NCBI RefSeq assembly: GCF_019456655.1
Contig: NZ_CP080332.1
Coordinates: forward strand, 4,216,001 to 4,280,000
Origin: Mycolicibacterium diernhoferi
GTDB lineage: Bacteria; Actinomycetota; Actinomycetes; Mycobacteriales; Mycobacteriaceae
DNA: 64,000 nucleotides
Direction: 5' to 3'
Under the pieces are notes generated by a model. That model made no database searches. It was not told the DNA's origin and was given only the letters and a program-made list of their open reading frames with translations. Shown here in pieces: positions 18,523 to 28,752 of this stretch. Each line of letters opens with the position of its first letter. Positions within the stretch are counted from its first letter, which is position 1. The position numbers and the translations under genes are program-made.

Positions 18523-20133
18523 ATGACGCATCCGGTCCTCGCCGTCGACAACCTGACCGTCCAGATCGGGCGGCGCCGGATCGTGGGCGGGGTGTCGTTG
18601 ACCGTCGAACCGGAGCAGACACTCGGCATCGTCGGCGAGTCCGGATCCGGCAAGTCGATGACGGTGCTCGCGGCGACCGGTCTGCTCGACGCGCCCGGTG
18701 CGGTGGTGGAGGGCTCCAGCGTCCTGGCCGGCGAACAGCAACTGATCGGGGCGTCGGCCCGGACGTTGCGGAGCGTGCACGGCGGCCGAATCGGGTTCGT
18801 CTTCCAGGATCCCGGGACCTCACTGAACCCGCTGCTGACCATCGAACGCCAGATCACCGAATCCCTGGAGACGCATCGGAATCAAACCCGCCGCCAGGCA
18901 CGAGCCCGGGCGTTGGAACTGCTGGAGGCGGTCGGGCTGCCCGAACCGCAGAACCGGATGAACAGTTACCCGCACCAACTTTCCGGTGGTCAGCGTCAGC
19001 GGGTGATGATTGCCATCGCCCTGGCCTGCGATCCCGAACTGTTGGTCGCCGACGAACCCACCACCGCGCTGGATGTCACCACCCAGGCGCAGATCATCGA
19101 CTTGGTCCGGGATCTGCAACGAGATTTCGGGACGGCGGTGGTGTGGATCAGCCACGACCTCGGCGTGATCGGCGAGGTGGCCGACACCGTCACGGTGTTG
19201 CGGGACGGCGCGGTGATCGAGCGGGCGGATGTCGATGCCATCTTCACCGCACCCCGGGAGCCGTATACCCGTGAGTTGCTCACCGCTCGGCCGGTGTTGG
19301 GCGGTGACGGGCCACCGCCTGTGCCGCCGGATGCCGAGCCACTGCTGGAGGTGCGTGGGCTCGATGTCCGTTTCCCGGTGCGCACACCGACGGGCCGGTC
19401 GGTGGTGCATGCGGTCAAAGACCTGTCGTTCTCGATCCGGCGGGGCGCGACGCTGGGGCTGGTAGGCGAATCAGGTTCGGGCAAGTCCACCGTCGCGGCC
19501 GCCCTCACCGGCCTGGCGGTGCCCGATTCGGGCAGCGTGACCCTGGACGGCACCGATGTGTTGAGGGTGCGCGGCGCCCAGCGCAAGGCCATCCGGCGCC
19601 GGATCAGCCTGGTGATGCAGGATCCATTCGCGTCATTGAATCCGCGTGTCCCGGTCGGGGTTTCCATCGCCGAGCCGCTCATCGTGCACCGGCTGGCCCG
19701 CGGCCGGCCGCAGCGGGACGCCCGGGTCGGCGAGCTACTCGACTCGGTGGGGCTGTCGGCCTCCTTCGCGAGCCGTTACCCGCATGAGCTGTCCGGCGGG
19801 CAGCGTCAGCGGGTGAGCATCGCGCGGGCGCTCGCCGTTGCGCCGGAACTGCTGATCCTCGACGAGGCCACCGCATCGGTGGATGTGTCGGTGCAGGCCA
19901 AGGTGCTGGACCTGCTGCTGGACCTGCAACGTGAACTCGGGTTGACCTACCTGTTCATCGGACACGATCTGGCGGTGATCGAACGTCTGAGCCACGATGT
20001 GCTCGTGCTGCGCGGCGGCGAGATGGTCGAATACCGGCCCGCCGCGGATCTTTTCACCGCACCTGAGCACGAATACACCCGCGCGCTGTTGGCGGCGGTC
20101 CCGCCGGATCGGTCGGCGACGCGGTCGTCGTGA
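18523..20133 (+). CDS. fused double ATPase of a peptide-type ABC importer (DppD-DppF)
   Basis: This 536-residue protein contains two complete ABC cassettes. The first has Walker A GESGSGKS (~38), signature LSGGQRQRV and Walker [13 protein letters not shown]. The second, from ~residue 268, has [24 protein letters not shown] and [12 protein letters not shown]. Each ends in the oligopeptide-importer C-terminal segment ([21 protein letters not shown]). It supplies ATP hydrolysis for the importer. Start at 18523 ([11 protein letters not shown]) is preferred over the TTG at 18499. It is the last gene of the four-gene operon. Confidence 0.93.
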   Translation: MTHPVLAVDNLTVQIGRRRIVGGVSLTVEPEQTLGIVGESGSGKSMTVLAATGLLDAPGAVVEGSSVLAGEQQLIGASARTLRSVHGGRIGFVFQDPGTSLNPLLTIERQITESLETHRNQTRRQARARALELLEAVGLPEPQNRMNSYPHQLSGGQRQRVMIAIALACDPELLVADEPTTALDVTTQAQIIDLVRDLQRDFGTAVVWISHDLGVIGEVADTVTVLRDGAVIERADVDAIFTAPREPYTRELLTARPVLGGDGPPPVPPDAEPLLEVRGLDVRFPVRTPTGRSVVHAVKDLSFSIRRGATLGLVGESGSGKSTVAAALTGLAVPDSGSVTLDGTDVLRVRGAQRKAIRRRISLVMQDPFASLNPRVPVGVSIAEPLIVHRLARGRPQRDARVGELLDSVGLSASFASRYPHELSGGQRQRVSIARALAVAPELLILDEATASVDVSVQAKVLDLLLDLQRELGLTYLFIGHDLAVIERLSHDVLVLRGGEMVEYRPAADLFTAPEHEYTRALLAAVPPDRSATRSS

Positions 20134-20297
20134 GCCGCACGTCGACGCCGCGCGGTGCGCATCGCCTCGGTATGGCAGCCGGTCTCCGCTGCCGGGCGGT
20201 CGTCGCCGACCCGCGCGAAGGTCTCGATGACATTCGACGCGTGGCCGGCGACGTCCTACCCGGAGCCACCCTCCGGTGCGCTCTTGAAAACAGCCAT

Positions 20298-23200
20298 CTA
20301 CCGCGCGGGACGCTTGGGTGATTGGTCCCAGTCGTCGGGCCGGATGGCCGCGGTGGCGTCCGGCATGACGCTGCCGGTCCCCGGGGTGGACAACGACCAG
20401 CCCCCGACTCCCTCGCAGACCAGGTCGGTCGGCATGGTCACCGTCGTCGGCACCGGCACCGGCAGACCGCTCACTGCAGGCATGTTGAGCTGCGGTGTGG
20501 GCAGGAATCCGGTCACACCGGTTCCGCTGGGGACTCCCAGAGAGGGCTGCGGAAGCATCTCGGCGAGGATGCCGGTCACGCCGGCCAGCGGTGCCATCAC
20601 CATCCCGGGGATGCCCGACGCCGCACCGGCCGCCGGGGCGATGACGCCCGGGATGCCCGCGAACGCGGTGCCACCTCCAACGGTCGCCGCCGGGGCCGCG
20701 ACTCCGACAGCAGCTGCGGGGGCAGCAGGTACAGCGGCCTGGACCGCGGCCACCGCGGGTGCGGTCACCGCCTGAACGGCCCCGAGTCCACCCGTGCTGG
20801 CCATCAGCGGTCCGACGATCGCGGCGTCGACGCCGCCGGCACCAGCACCACCGGTGCTTGCCACACCCGTGGCACTCGCTGCGCCGGCGCCACCACCGGC
20901 ACCCGCACCGCCACCAGCTGCTCCGCCGCCGCCGGCACCTGCACCACCCGCGGCTCCACCACCGGCACCAGCGCCACCACCGGCCGCACCACCGCCTCCG
21001 GCACCACCACCGGCCGCGCCGCCACCGCCGGCACCACCAGCGCCACCACCGGCACCAGCTCCGCCACCGGCACCAGCTCCGCCGCCGGCTCCTGCGCCAC
21101 CGCCGGCACCACCCGCACCGCCACCGGCACCAGCGCCACCACCGGCCGCACCGCCACCGGCTCCGGCACCACCAGCGCCGGCACCTCCGGCACCACCAGC
21201 GCCGGCGCCTGCACCGGCATCAGCTGCCGGGATCGCCACCGCGGCCGCGTCTTCGATCGCACCTGCGGCGGGTCCCCCGACTCCGGCCGCATCCGCCAGC
21301 GGCAGCCCGCCACCCGTGCCCGCGGCGTCGTCGAGCGGCAGTCCGCCACCGGCACCCGGGCCCTGAGCGACAACGCCTTCAGCAGCTGCGAGACCTCCGG
21401 GAGCCGCACCGGCAGCGGCGTCGAGCACGGCTGCCTCCGGTCCGCCCGAGTTCAAGCCGGTGTTGGCCAGCATGGGCCCGATGGCCCCGGCATCGAGCAA
21501 CGGGGCACCGACGGCCTCCGGTTCCACGACGGGAGCGGCCGCGCCGAGCGGCGCGCCACCGGCTGCCGGCGCACCACCGCCGACGGGGGCACCGCCACCG
21601 ACCGGAGCGCCACCACCCACGGGGGCACCGCCACCAACCGGAGCACCACCGGCCGCACCGCCGCCCGCGGGGGCACCACCCGCGGCGCCACCTCCCGCAG
21701 GAGCTCCGCCACCGGCTGCGCCGCCGACCGGCCCGCCGCCTCCGATTGCACCGCCTTCACCACCGGCACCACCAGCAGCGCCACCACCGGCTCCCGCACC
21801 GCCGGCACCACCTGCGCCGGCACCACCTGCAGCGCCACCACCGGCTCCTGCACCACCGGCACCACCTGCGCCCGCGGCACCACCGCCGCCGACTGCACCG
21901 GCACCGGCTTCGCCTCCGCCGACCACCGCGGCCGGCGCCGCGGCCTGAACCACGGCCGCCCCGGGTCCGGCGGCTGCCGCACCTGCCTCGGCAACACCAG
22001 CAGCGGGCGCACCACCGACAACCGCGCCGGGCGCACCGCCGATGACACCCCCGGGTGCACCGCCCACCACGGCACCGGGCACACCGGCCGCGCCGGGCAC
22101 GCTGATCCCCGGAATGCTCACGTCGGGCATGTCGATATCAATGGGCACCGAAAGCTCGGCCGGCGGCGCAGCCACCTGGACCGGCGGTGCGTGAACCTCG
22201 ATCGGCGGGGCATGGACCTCGACCGGAGGACCAGCAACTTCCACCGGAGGAGCAGCCACCTCAACCGGCGGCAACGCGACCTCCACCGGAGGAGCAGCCA
22301 CCTCGACCGGCGGCAACGCAACCTCCACCGGAGGAGCAGCCACCTCGACCGGCGGCAACGCAACCTCCACCGGAGGAGCAGCCACGGCAAGCTCGACGGG
22401 CGCACCTGCTGCCCCGCCGCCCTCGATCACGCCACCGACGGGAGCTGCGCCGCCACCGACCGCACCGCCTCCGGCACCACCACCTGCGCCGCCGGCTCCA
22501 CCGCCGGCCGCACCACCACCGGCACCGCCCGCGCCACCCCCGGCACCACCGCCAGCTCCACCGGCACCACCGCCAGCACCACCGGCACCACCACCTGCGC
22601 CGCCGGCTCCACCGCCGGCCGCACCACCACCGGCACCGCCCGCGCCACCACCGGCACCGCCGCCAGCACCGCCGGCATCTCCGCCGATCGCGGCGGCCGG
22701 GGCTGCCGCCTCGCCGCCGCCGATCACGGGGGCGGCCGCCGCAGCGGGAGCTGCACCGGCACCGTCGACCACCGCGGCAGCGGGAACTGCCGCCTCGGCT
22801 GCCGGCGGAACGACCGCAGCGGCGTCGACGAGCGGACCAGCTGCCGGACCGACATTGGCTGCCGCAGAATCGATTACCCCACCGCCGGGTGCACCACCAC
22901 CGATGCCCTCACCACCGCCGGGCACGCCACCACCGACGCCCTCGCCTCCGCCGGGAGCACCGCCCCCGCCGACATGCGCGGCGGCGTCCGCGATCGGCGC
23001 GCCGGCGCCGGCACCACCGGGAGCCGCTGCCGCCAAGTCGTCGATGACGCCGGCCGCCGGACCGCCGGTGCTCGCCACGCCCGCGGCACTCGCCGCGCCG
23101 CCACCAGCGCCGGCCCCGCCGGCTCCACCACCGGCACCCGCTCCACCGGCAGCACCAGCGCCGGCACCGCCAGCTCCACCGGCACCACCGGCACCCGCTC

Positions 23201-23627
23201 CACCAGCGCCAACCCCGCCAGCTCCACCGGCACCACCAGCGCCAGCCCCGCCGGCTCCGGCACCGCCGGCACCACCCGCACCACCACCGGCCGCACCGCC
23301 ACCAGCAGCACCCGCACCGCCAGCACCACCCGCACCGCCGCCGCCAACCGCGCCGGCCGCCGGGACCGCGCCCGCGGCGGTGGCCGGCGGGACGACAACG
23401 GGCGCCGCACCGGCGCCGGTGAACGGCGCCGCGATGCCCTGCAAAGACTCGCCGATATCAGGCGGGGACGCCGCCAGCTGCTGCACCATGCCCACACACG
23501 GCACCCCGCCCGCGCTCGTTTGCAACGCCGGTTGCGCCTCAGCCACAGCACTCAGCAACAGCGGCGGCGTGCACAGTGCCGCCGCCGCAAAAATGCTGAC
23601 AGCCAGACGATTTGACTTACTCACCAT
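20298..23627 (-). CDS. secreted Gly/Ala-rich repeat protein (no PE domain)
   Basis: This is a 1109-residue protein. A clear signal peptide (MVSKSNRLAVSIFAAAALC..., cleavage near AVAEAQP, ~31-34) marks the true strand and start; GGGGATGAC precedes the ATG. The bulk is GGA/AGG-type Gly-Ala repeats. A central segment (~410-486) is PPVEV-type heptad repeats (PPVEVAL/PPVEVAA) followed by an Ile/Pro-rich stretch. Three related marker segments recur: GVASTGG near both ends, and VGPLMASTG / IGPMLANTG. One Cys near the N-terminus (GGVPCVGMV) and one near the C-terminus (DLVCEGVGG) could form a disulphide. It is not a PE or PPE protein by N-terminus. It sits where M. tuberculosis carries PE_PGRS42/43. 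Function unknown; likely cell-envelope or secreted structural/adhesive. Confidence 0.82.
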   Translation of the reverse strand: MVSKSNRLAVSIFAAAALCTPPLLLSAVAEAQPALQTSAGGVPCVGMVQQLAASPPDIGESLQGIAAPFTGAGAAPVVVPPATAAGAVPAAGAVGGGGAGGAGGAGAAGGGAAGGGAGGAGGAGAGGAGAGGAGGAGGVGAGGAGAGGAGGAGGAGAGAAGGAGAGGGAGGAGAGGGAASAAGVASTGGPAAGVIDDLAAAAPGGAGAGAPIADAAAHVGGGGAPGGGEGVGGGVPGGGEGIGGGAPGGGVIDSAAANVGPAAGPLVDAAAVVPPAAEAAVPAAAVVDGAGAAPAAAAAPVIGGGEAAAPAAAIGGDAGGAGGGAGGGAGGAGGGAAGGGAGGAGGGAGGAGGGAGGAGGGAGGGAGGAGGGAAGGGAGGAGGGAGGGAVGGGAAPVGGVIEGGGAAGAPVELAVAAPPVEVALPPVEVAAPPVEVALPPVEVAAPPVEVALPPVEVAAPPVEVAGPPVEVHAPPIEVHAPPVQVAAPPAELSVPIDIDMPDVSIPGISVPGAAGVPGAVVGGAPGGVIGGAPGAVVGGAPAAGVAEAGAAAAGPGAAVVQAAAPAAVVGGGEAGAGAVGGGGAAGAGGAGGAGAGGGAAGGAGAGGAGGAGAGGGAAGGAGGEGGAIGGGGPVGGAAGGGAPAGGGAAGGAPAGGGAAGGAPVGGGAPVGGGAPVGGGAPVGGGAPAAGGAPLGAAAPVVEPEAVGAPLLDAGAIGPMLANTGLNSGGPEAAVLDAAAGAAPGGLAAAEGVVAQGPGAGGGLPLDDAAGTGGGLPLADAAGVGGPAAGAIEDAAAVAIPAADAGAGAGAGGAGGAGAGGAGAGGGAAGGGAGAGGGAGGAGGGAGAGGGAGAGGGAGAGGGAGGAGGGGAAGGGAGGGGAAGGGAGAGGGAAGGAGAGGGGAAGGGAGAGGGAGAASATGVASTGGAGAGGVDAAIVGPLMASTGGLGAVQAVTAPAVAAVQAAVPAAPAAAVGVAAPAATVGGGTAFAGIPGVIAPAAGAASGIPGMVMAPLAGVTGILAEMLPQPSLGVPSGTGVTGFLPTPQLNMPAVSGLPVPVPTTVTMPTDLVCEGVGGWSLSTPGTGSVMPDATAAIRPDDWDQSPKRPAR
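22237..22385. repeat. 42-bp tandem repeat inside the Gly-rich gene (PPVEV heptads)
   Basis: Copies begin at 22237, 22279, 22321 and 22363 (last partial). They are almost identical over 42 bp and encode, on the minus strand, two seven-residue units (PPVEVAL and PPVEVAA). Weaker copies extend to about 22170. The 42-bp phase preserves the frame, so copy number can change without breaking the protein. Confidence 0.9.
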
Positions 23628-23868
23628 GTCATCCCCAAGCGCTTTCATATTTGACGTTGCAGTCAGGGAGAAAGGTAAATGACATGAATGCAACTAACCC
23701 GCGCGACAAATTCGACGGTTACCGTTCCGATGCAAAGGAGATCCGGGGCTGTGACAGAACCGGAGGAAACCCCCAGGACAGCCGCGGACCTTGCTTTCTG
23801 CGGCCTCTCCGAGCCCGCGTGTCGGACCTCCGGCCCCGGACACAACCCCCGCTCCGTAGCCTGAGGCC
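23628..23868. other. divergent intergenic region
   Basis: These 241 bases separate the divergent Gly-rich gene and the echA14-like gene and must hold both promoters. The first ~80 bases are AT-richer than the surroundings. A short open frame starting near ATG 23684 runs into the crotonase gene in another frame and has no recognisable product. I see no other clear feature. Confidence 0.4.
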
Positions 23869-24621
23869 ATGTCTGAGCTTGTTCTGGTCGACGTCGCCGA
23901 TCGCGTCGCCACCGTCACCGTCAACGACCCCGACCGGCGCAACGCCGTCACCGCCGAGATCTCGGCCGGCCTGCGCGCCGCCATCGAAGCCGCCGAAGCC
24001 GACACCGGCATCCACGCCGTGATCGTCACCGGCGCGGGCAAGGCCTTCTGCGCCGGCGCGGATCTGACCGCACTCGGGGAAGCCGCCGAGGACGGACTGC
24101 GCGTCATCTACGACGGGTTCCTGGCCGTGGCGAACTGCACGCTGCCCACCATCGCCGCGGTCAACGGCGCGGCGGTCGGCGCCGGCCTGAACCTCGCCCT
24201 CGCCGCGGACGTCCGAATCGCCGGACCCGCGGCATTGTTCGATCCTCGATTCCAGAAGCTGGGTATCCATCCCGGCGGCGGCGCGACATGGATGCTGCAA
24301 CGCGGTGTCGGACCGCAGGTCGCCCGGGCTGCGCTGCTGTTCGGCAAACGCTTCGACGCCGACGAGGCGGTGCGCCACGGACTGGCCCTCGAGGTGGCCG
24401 ACGATCCCGTTGCCGCAGCTCGGCAGCTGGCCGCGGGCCCGGCATCGGCACCTCGTGACGTCGTGATCGCCACCAAGGCGTCCATGCGGGCCACCGCCAA
24501 CCCCGGGTTCCTCGACAGCGACCAGCATGCGATCGCCGTCGACGTGGAGATCGCGCCCCAGGCGCAGTCCATTCAGTCACCGGAGTTCCAGCGCCGGCTC
24601 GCCGCGGCGAAGAAGCCCTAG
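23869..24621 (+). CDS. echA14: enoyl-CoA hydratase/isomerase family protein, EchA14-like
   Basis: This 250-residue crotonase-fold protein has the oxyanion-hole segments [10 protein letters not shown] and [16 protein letters not shown]. The position of the first catalytic Glu of enoyl-CoA hydratase is not Glu here: the block reads [20 protein letters not shown], so hydration of enoyl-CoA may not be its reaction. From memory the sequence closely resembles M. tuberculosis EchA14 (Rv2486), which also lies between the WS/DGAT gene and the bkd operon. Acts on an acyl-CoA in the cytoplasm; exact substrate unknown. Confidence 0.88.
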   Translation: MSELVLVDVADRVATVTVNDPDRRNAVTAEISAGLRAAIEAAEADTGIHAVIVTGAGKAFCAGADLTALGEAAEDGLRVIYDGFLAVANCTLPTIAAVNGAAVGAGLNLALAADVRIAGPAALFDPRFQKLGIHPGGGATWMLQRGVGPQVARAALLFGKRFDADEAVRHGLALEVADDPVAAARQLAAGPASAPRDVVIATKASMRATANPGFLDSDQHAIAVDVEIAPQAQSIQSPEFQRRLAAAKKP

Positions 24622-24625
24622 CGCC

Positions 24626-25738
24626 CTACAGGTCCGCCAGCGCCAGTTCCGGTGCTTCGATCAGCTCCCGCAGATCGACCAGAAACGCCGCGACCTGCGC
24701 TCCGTCGGCGATGCGATGATCGAAGGCGCAGGTCAACGACATCGTCGGCCGGGCCACCACGGCGTCGTCGACCACGACCGCACGCGGTTTCAACGACCCC
24801 ATGCCCAGGATGGCGGCCTCCGGGTAGTTGATCACCGGCACCCCGTCGTCGAGACCGAGCGCGCCGAAGTTGGACACCGTGAACGTCGAGCCCGCGAGCT
24901 CGGCCGGGCGCAGTCCGCTGCCCCGCGCACCGTCGATCAGTCGCCGCACCTCCGCATCCAGGTCACGGGTGTTGCGTCGCTGGGCATCGGTGACAACGGG
25001 AACCAACAGCCCCCGGGGAGTGGCCACCCCGAACCCCAAGTGCACGGACGGATTCGGCCGGATGCGTGGGCCGTCGTCTGATTCCACCCAGGTCGAGTTC
25101 AACTGCGGGTGGCGCTGCAACACGATCGTCAACATCCGCATCGTCAGCACGAACGCGGTGATCTGCAGTCGATCACGCAGCCGGAGCAGCGCCGTGCAGT
25201 CGACCTGCACGCCGGCATGAGCATCCGGAATCTGACTGCGGGACAAAGTCATCCGTTTTGCCATCTCGGCCTGCACCCCGGACAACGCGCGCGTGTCCGG
25301 GGTCGCCGCCGCGGCCAGCACATCGTCGCGGGTGACGATCCCGTTCAGGCCCGAGGGTGTCACCCCGGTGAGGTCGACCTGCATGTCCCGGGCCAGTTTG
25401 CGGACCGGCGGCTTGGCCCGTGCGCGCGCCCGCCGCGACGTGTCCATCCGGTCGTCGGCGCCGTAACCCACCAGCACCGACTTCTGGTCCGCCCCCGCGA
25501 TACGGACCAGGATCGCCCCGACCGCCAGCGTATCGCCTTCCTGCCCACCGAGTTCGGCGATGCGACCGGCGTAGGGGCTGGGGATCTCCACCTCGGCCTT
25601 GTTGGTCTCCAGCAGGCACAACGGCTGGTTCAGTTCGACCTCGTCACCGACTGCCACCGACCATCCGGTGATGGTGGCCTCCTCCAAGCCCTCCCCGAGA
25701 TCGGGGACGCGGAAGTCGAGCAGCTGCGAATCGGTCAT
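24626..25738 (-). CDS. bkdC: branched-chain 2-oxoacid dehydrogenase E2 (dihydrolipoamide acyltransferase)
   Basis: This 370-residue E2 subunit has one lipoyl domain (ETNKAEV, lipoylated Lys ~47), a short peripheral-subunit-binding domain ([13 protein letters not shown]...GIVTRDDV) and a catalytic acyltransferase domain ending in [17 protein letters not shown], with the active-site His. It transfers branched acyl groups from the E1-bound thiamine intermediate to CoA. It overlaps the bkdB stop/start junction as ATGA and completes bkdABC (Rv2497c-Rv2495c order). Confidence 0.94.
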   Translation of the reverse strand: MTDSQLLDFRVPDLGEGLEEATITGWSVAVGDEVELNQPLCLLETNKAEVEIPSPYAGRIAELGGQEGDTLAVGAILVRIAGADQKSVLVGYGADDRMDTSRRARARAKPPVRKLARDMQVDLTGVTPSGLNGIVTRDDVLAAAATPDTRALSGVQAEMAKRMTLSRSQIPDAHAGVQVDCTALLRLRDRLQITAFVLTMRMLTIVLQRHPQLNSTWVESDDGPRIRPNPSVHLGFGVATPRGLLVPVVTDAQRRNTRDLDAEVRRLIDGARGSGLRPAELAGSTFTVSNFGALGLDDGVPVINYPEAAILGMGSLKPRAVVVDDAVVARPTMSLTCAFDHRIADGAQVAAFLVDLRELIEAPELALADL

Positions 25739-26769
25739 TGCGCCAACGCTTTCTCGACGTAGTCCAGCAATCGGTCCACCCCGGGAAGCCAGAGCTTCTC
25801 CAGCCGAGCCGGTGGATACGGCGTGTCAAAACCGGTGGCACGCAACACCGGTGCCTCCAGGTCGTAGAAGAGCTCCTCGGAGATCCGGGCCGCCAACTCC
25901 GCGCCGAATCCGAGCGTCCGCGCACCCTCGTGCATCACCACACACCGGCCGGTGCGCTGGACCGAAGCCGCGACAGTGTCGAAGTCCAGGGGGTTCAACG
26001 ACCGCAGGTCGATCACTTCCAGGTCCCAGCCGTGCTGCTCGGCGGCCAGCTGCGCCGCGCTCAACGCGGTGTCGACCAGCCCGCCGTAGGTGATGATACT
26101 TACATCAGATCCTTTGCGCGCCAATGACGCTCGACCGAACGGCGGCGGCGGGGCCTCGGTGTCGACGGTATCGCGCGTCCAGTACCGACGTTTGGGTTCC
26201 AGATAGACGACCGGGTCACGACAGGTGATCGATTGCCGCAGCAACCAGTAGGCATCCGATGGGGTGGACGGCGTCACGACCTTCAGGCCCGCGGCGTGCA
26301 ACCAGTAGCTCTCCGTGGACTCCGAATGATGTTCGATCGCTCCGATGCCCCCGAAGGACGGGATCCGCACCGTCACCGGCATGTCGACGTCGCCGTGGGT
26401 GCGCATCCGGTACTTGGCCAGCTGACTGACCATCTGGTCGAAGGCCGGGGCGGCGAAACCGTCGAACTGGATCTCGGGCACCGGCACGAACCCCCGGATG
26501 GCCATGCCGATGGAGATGCCGATGATCGCCGATTCAGCCAAGGGTGTGTCGAAACACCGCTGTGGGCCGAAGGTTTCGGCCAGACCCTCGGTCACCCGGA
26601 AGACGCCACCCAGCGCGGCCACGTCCTCGCCGAATACCAGCACCCGGTCATCGTCTGCCATCGCGTCATGCAAGGCCCGGGTGATGGCCTGGGCCATCGT
26701 CAGCCGGGTGGGGCGCGGTTCGGGCGCGTCGTCACCGCTCTGCGCGGACCGCTCGATGAGCTGGGTCAT
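25735..26769 (-). CDS. bkdB: branched-chain 2-oxoacid dehydrogenase E1 beta subunit
   Basis: This 344-residue protein is a transketolase-type beta subunit: [17 protein letters not shown] (cofactor-binding Glu region), [16 protein letters not shown], and [17 protein letters not shown] with the active-site His. It pairs with the alpha subunit encoded upstream to decarboxylate branched-chain 2-oxoacids. The start at 26769 (MTQLIERS) follows the bkdA stop by 4 bases; a longer in-frame extension to 27057 runs inside bkdA. Confidence 0.94.
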   Translation of the reverse strand: MTQLIERSAQSGDDAPEPRPTRLTMAQAITRALHDAMADDDRVLVFGEDVAALGGVFRVTEGLAETFGPQRCFDTPLAESAIIGISIGMAIRGFVPVPEIQFDGFAAPAFDQMVSQLAKYRMRTHGDVDMPVTVRIPSFGGIGAIEHHSESTESYWLHAAGLKVVTPSTPSDAYWLLRQSITCRDPVVYLEPKRRYWTRDTVDTEAPPPPFGRASLARKGSDVSIITYGGLVDTALSAAQLAAEQHGWDLEVIDLRSLNPLDFDTVAASVQRTGRCVVMHEGARTLGFGAELAARISEELFYDLEAPVLRATGFDTPYPPARLEKLWLPGVDRLLDYVEKALAQ

Positions 26770-26773
26770 GATG

Positions 26774-27844
26774 TCAGTCCTTCCCCAGCTCAAGGAGCAA
26801 TTGGTCGCGCTGGCGGGCCAACTCGGGAGTGATCTCGTGGTAGACGGTGTTGAAGACGTCGGCGATGTCCATATCCGGGGCGCCGACGACGGCGTCGCGT
26901 AACTCGGCGCGCAGCCGGCCGGCGCGGCCGGCGACCCGTTCGGCCAGTCGTTCGGTGAGCACCCCCACCGAATCCAGATACGTCGCGTACCGGTCGATCG
27001 GGTCGCGCGCGGCCCATTGCTCGACATCCTGCGCCGTGCGGTATCGCGTCGGGTCATCGGAGGTGGTGTGCGGGGCCATCCGGTAGGTCATCGCCTCGAT
27101 GAATGTCGGCCCGCCGCCCTGGCGGGCCCGTTGCACGGCCCGTTCCATCACGGTGAAGCAGGCCAGCACGTCGTTGCCGTCCACCCGCACCGCGGGCATG
27201 CCATACCCCGCGGCGCGATGCGCCAACGACTCGGCCGCGTACTGGTGGGTGGCCGGTACCGAGATCGCCCACTGGTTGTTCTGCACGACGAACACACACG
27301 GGGCCCGGAATACCGCGGCCACGTTCAATGCCTCGTGCGCATCACCCTCGGACGAGGCGCCGTCACCCATGTAGGCCACCGTCACCGAATCCTCTTGCAG
27401 GCGTTGGGCGGCCATCGCGGCGCCGACGGCGTGCAGGCCGTTGGCCGCGATCTGGACGCAGAACGGCGCACAGCATTTTTCGGTGAACGACAGCCCGCCG
27501 TGCCAGGTGCCGCGCCACAGCGCACTCATCTGTGCGGGCGTGATGCCGCGGGTCAGGAACGCGCCGAGCTCGCGGTACGCCGGGAACAGCCAGTCGGTCT
27601 TGCGCAGGCAGGCCGCGGTGCCGACCTGGGCGGCTTCCTGCCCACGGCAGGACGCGTAGAGCGCCAGCTCACCCTGACGTTGCAGATTGACGAATTCGAC
27701 GTCGAGTTCGCGGGTGAGCACCATCTGCTCGTAGAGCCAGCTCAGTGTTTCCGGCGGCAGATCACGACGGTAGCGACCCTCATCGCTGGGTGTCCCGTCC
27801 GGCTGGACGAGCTGCACCACATCGTCTACCGCCGCACCGTCCAT
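26774..27844 (-). CDS. bkdA: branched-chain 2-oxoacid dehydrogenase E1 alpha subunit
   Basis: This is a 356-residue alpha subunit with the thiamine diphosphate motif GDGASSEGDAHEALNVAAV...NNQWAIS. Downstream is the regulatory-loop-like YRMAPHTTSDDPTRYR. It decarboxylates the 2-oxoacids of Leu, Ile and Val and passes the acyl group to E2. I chose the ATG at 27844 because AAGGAGG lies just upstream; an alternative at 27886 adds 14 residues. It is separated from the citE-like gene by ~95 bases but is probably in the same transcript. Confidence 0.93.
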   Translation of the reverse strand: MDGAAVDDVVQLVQPDGTPSDEGRYRRDLPPETLSWLYEQMVLTRELDVEFVNLQRQGELALYASCRGQEAAQVGTAACLRKTDWLFPAYRELGAFLTRGITPAQMSALWRGTWHGGLSFTEKCCAPFCVQIAANGLHAVGAAMAAQRLQEDSVTVAYMGDGASSEGDAHEALNVAAVFRAPCVFVVQNNQWAISVPATHQYAAESLAHRAAGYGMPAVRVDGNDVLACFTVMERAVQRARQGGGPTFIEAMTYRMAPHTTSDDPTRYRTAQDVEQWAARDPIDRYATYLDSVGVLTERLAERVAGRAGRLRAELRDAVVGAPDMDIADVFNTVYHEITPELARQRDQLLLELGKD

Positions 27845-27939
27845 ACCGCCTCCTTCAGATGGCGACATGTTAGGCCGCCAGTCCACAGGGTGCTGGGTAC
27901 TGCGGCGATCGGCGCGATTCCCCTGGTCAGGGGTGCTGG

Positions 27940-28752
27940 CTAGCTACCGGGGTGTGGTGCCAGCGCGACGATCCGCTCCGCCCGTCGCAATACCGGGGCA
28001 TCCACCATTATGCCTTCGAAAGCCCAGGCGCCCTGTTGATCGGCGGCGGCGGCAAGGATGTGTAGAGCCCACTCGACCTGCTCCGCGGTGGGCCGGTAGC
28101 CCTCGCGGATCACCGCCACCTGGCTCGGGTGCAGAGCGACCTTGACGTCGAAGCCGACCGCGACGGCGTCATCGGTCTCCCGCCGCAGCCCGTCAAGATT
28201 CTTGATGTCGATGTACACCGAGTCCAGCGCCAACCTGCCGTACGCCTTGGCGGCCAGCAGCGACTGGGAGCGGACGTGGATGGCGACGTCGCGGTAGGTG
28301 TCGTCGGGGAACCGGTTGGCGGTCCCGCCCATGAACCCGAACAGGTCCTCGGCACCCCACATGACGCCGACGGCGTTGGCGGCCGCGGCGGTCTCGGTCA
28401 CCTTCAGCGCACCGAGGGGCGTCTCGACCAACACGATCACCTCCAACGGCGCCAGCACGGTCACCTGGCCGACGGCCTCACATTTGGGCAGCATCACGGT
28501 GGTGTACTCGGTGCGGCCCAGTGCCTCCAGGTCCAACCGCTGGTCCTCGGTGCCGTCTGCGTTGATCCGGACCACCGTGCGGGCCGGATCCAGCGGGGTG
28601 TTGACCAGCGCTTCGCGCGCGGCGGGTCTGTCACCGGCACCGTCCTCCAGGTCGAGAATGACGACGTCAGCTGCGGCGGCGGCCTTTTCGAACCGCTCGG
28701 GGCGGTCTGCCGGGCAGAAGATCCAGGCCGGTCCGGTGCTGGCGAGCGTCAC
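27940..28752 (-). CDS. citE: CitE-like beta-hydroxyacyl-CoA lyase (Rv2498c)
   Basis: This 270-residue TIM-barrel lyase of the HpcH/HpaI-CitE family has [13 protein letters not shown], the metal-binding [10 protein letters not shown], and [10 protein letters not shown] with [11 protein letters not shown]. No CitD or CitF is present, so it is not part of citrate lyase. The M. tuberculosis counterpart is reported to cleave beta-hydroxyacyl-CoA thioesters (HMG-CoA/citramalyl-CoA type), which fits the last step of leucine catabolism here. It overlaps the MaoC stop as ATGA. Confidence 0.92.
   Translation of the reverse strand: MTLASTGPAWIFCPADRPERFEKAAAAADVVILDLEDGAGDRPAAREALVNTPLDPARTVVRINADGTEDQRLDLEALGRTEYTTVMLPKCEAVGQVTVLAPLEVIVLVETPLGALKVTETAAAANAVGVMWGAEDLFGFMGGTANRFPDDTYRDVAIHVRSQSLLAAKAYGRLALDSVYIDIKNLDGLRRETDDAVAVGFDVKVALHPSQVAVIREGYRPTAEQVEWALHILAAAADQQGAWAFEGIMVDAPVLRRAERIVALAPHPGS

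Noticed and set aside
22170..22400. Regular repeats resembling a CRISPR array
   Set aside because: The 42-bp units are contiguous with no unique spacers and code for protein heptads.
20322..23615. 1097-codon open frame on the plus strand opposite the Gly-rich gene
   Set aside because: The repeats are made of GGC/GCC-type codons, so all frames stay open. The plus product is Thr/Gly/Arg-rich without signal peptide; the minus frame has a signal peptide and ribosome-binding site.
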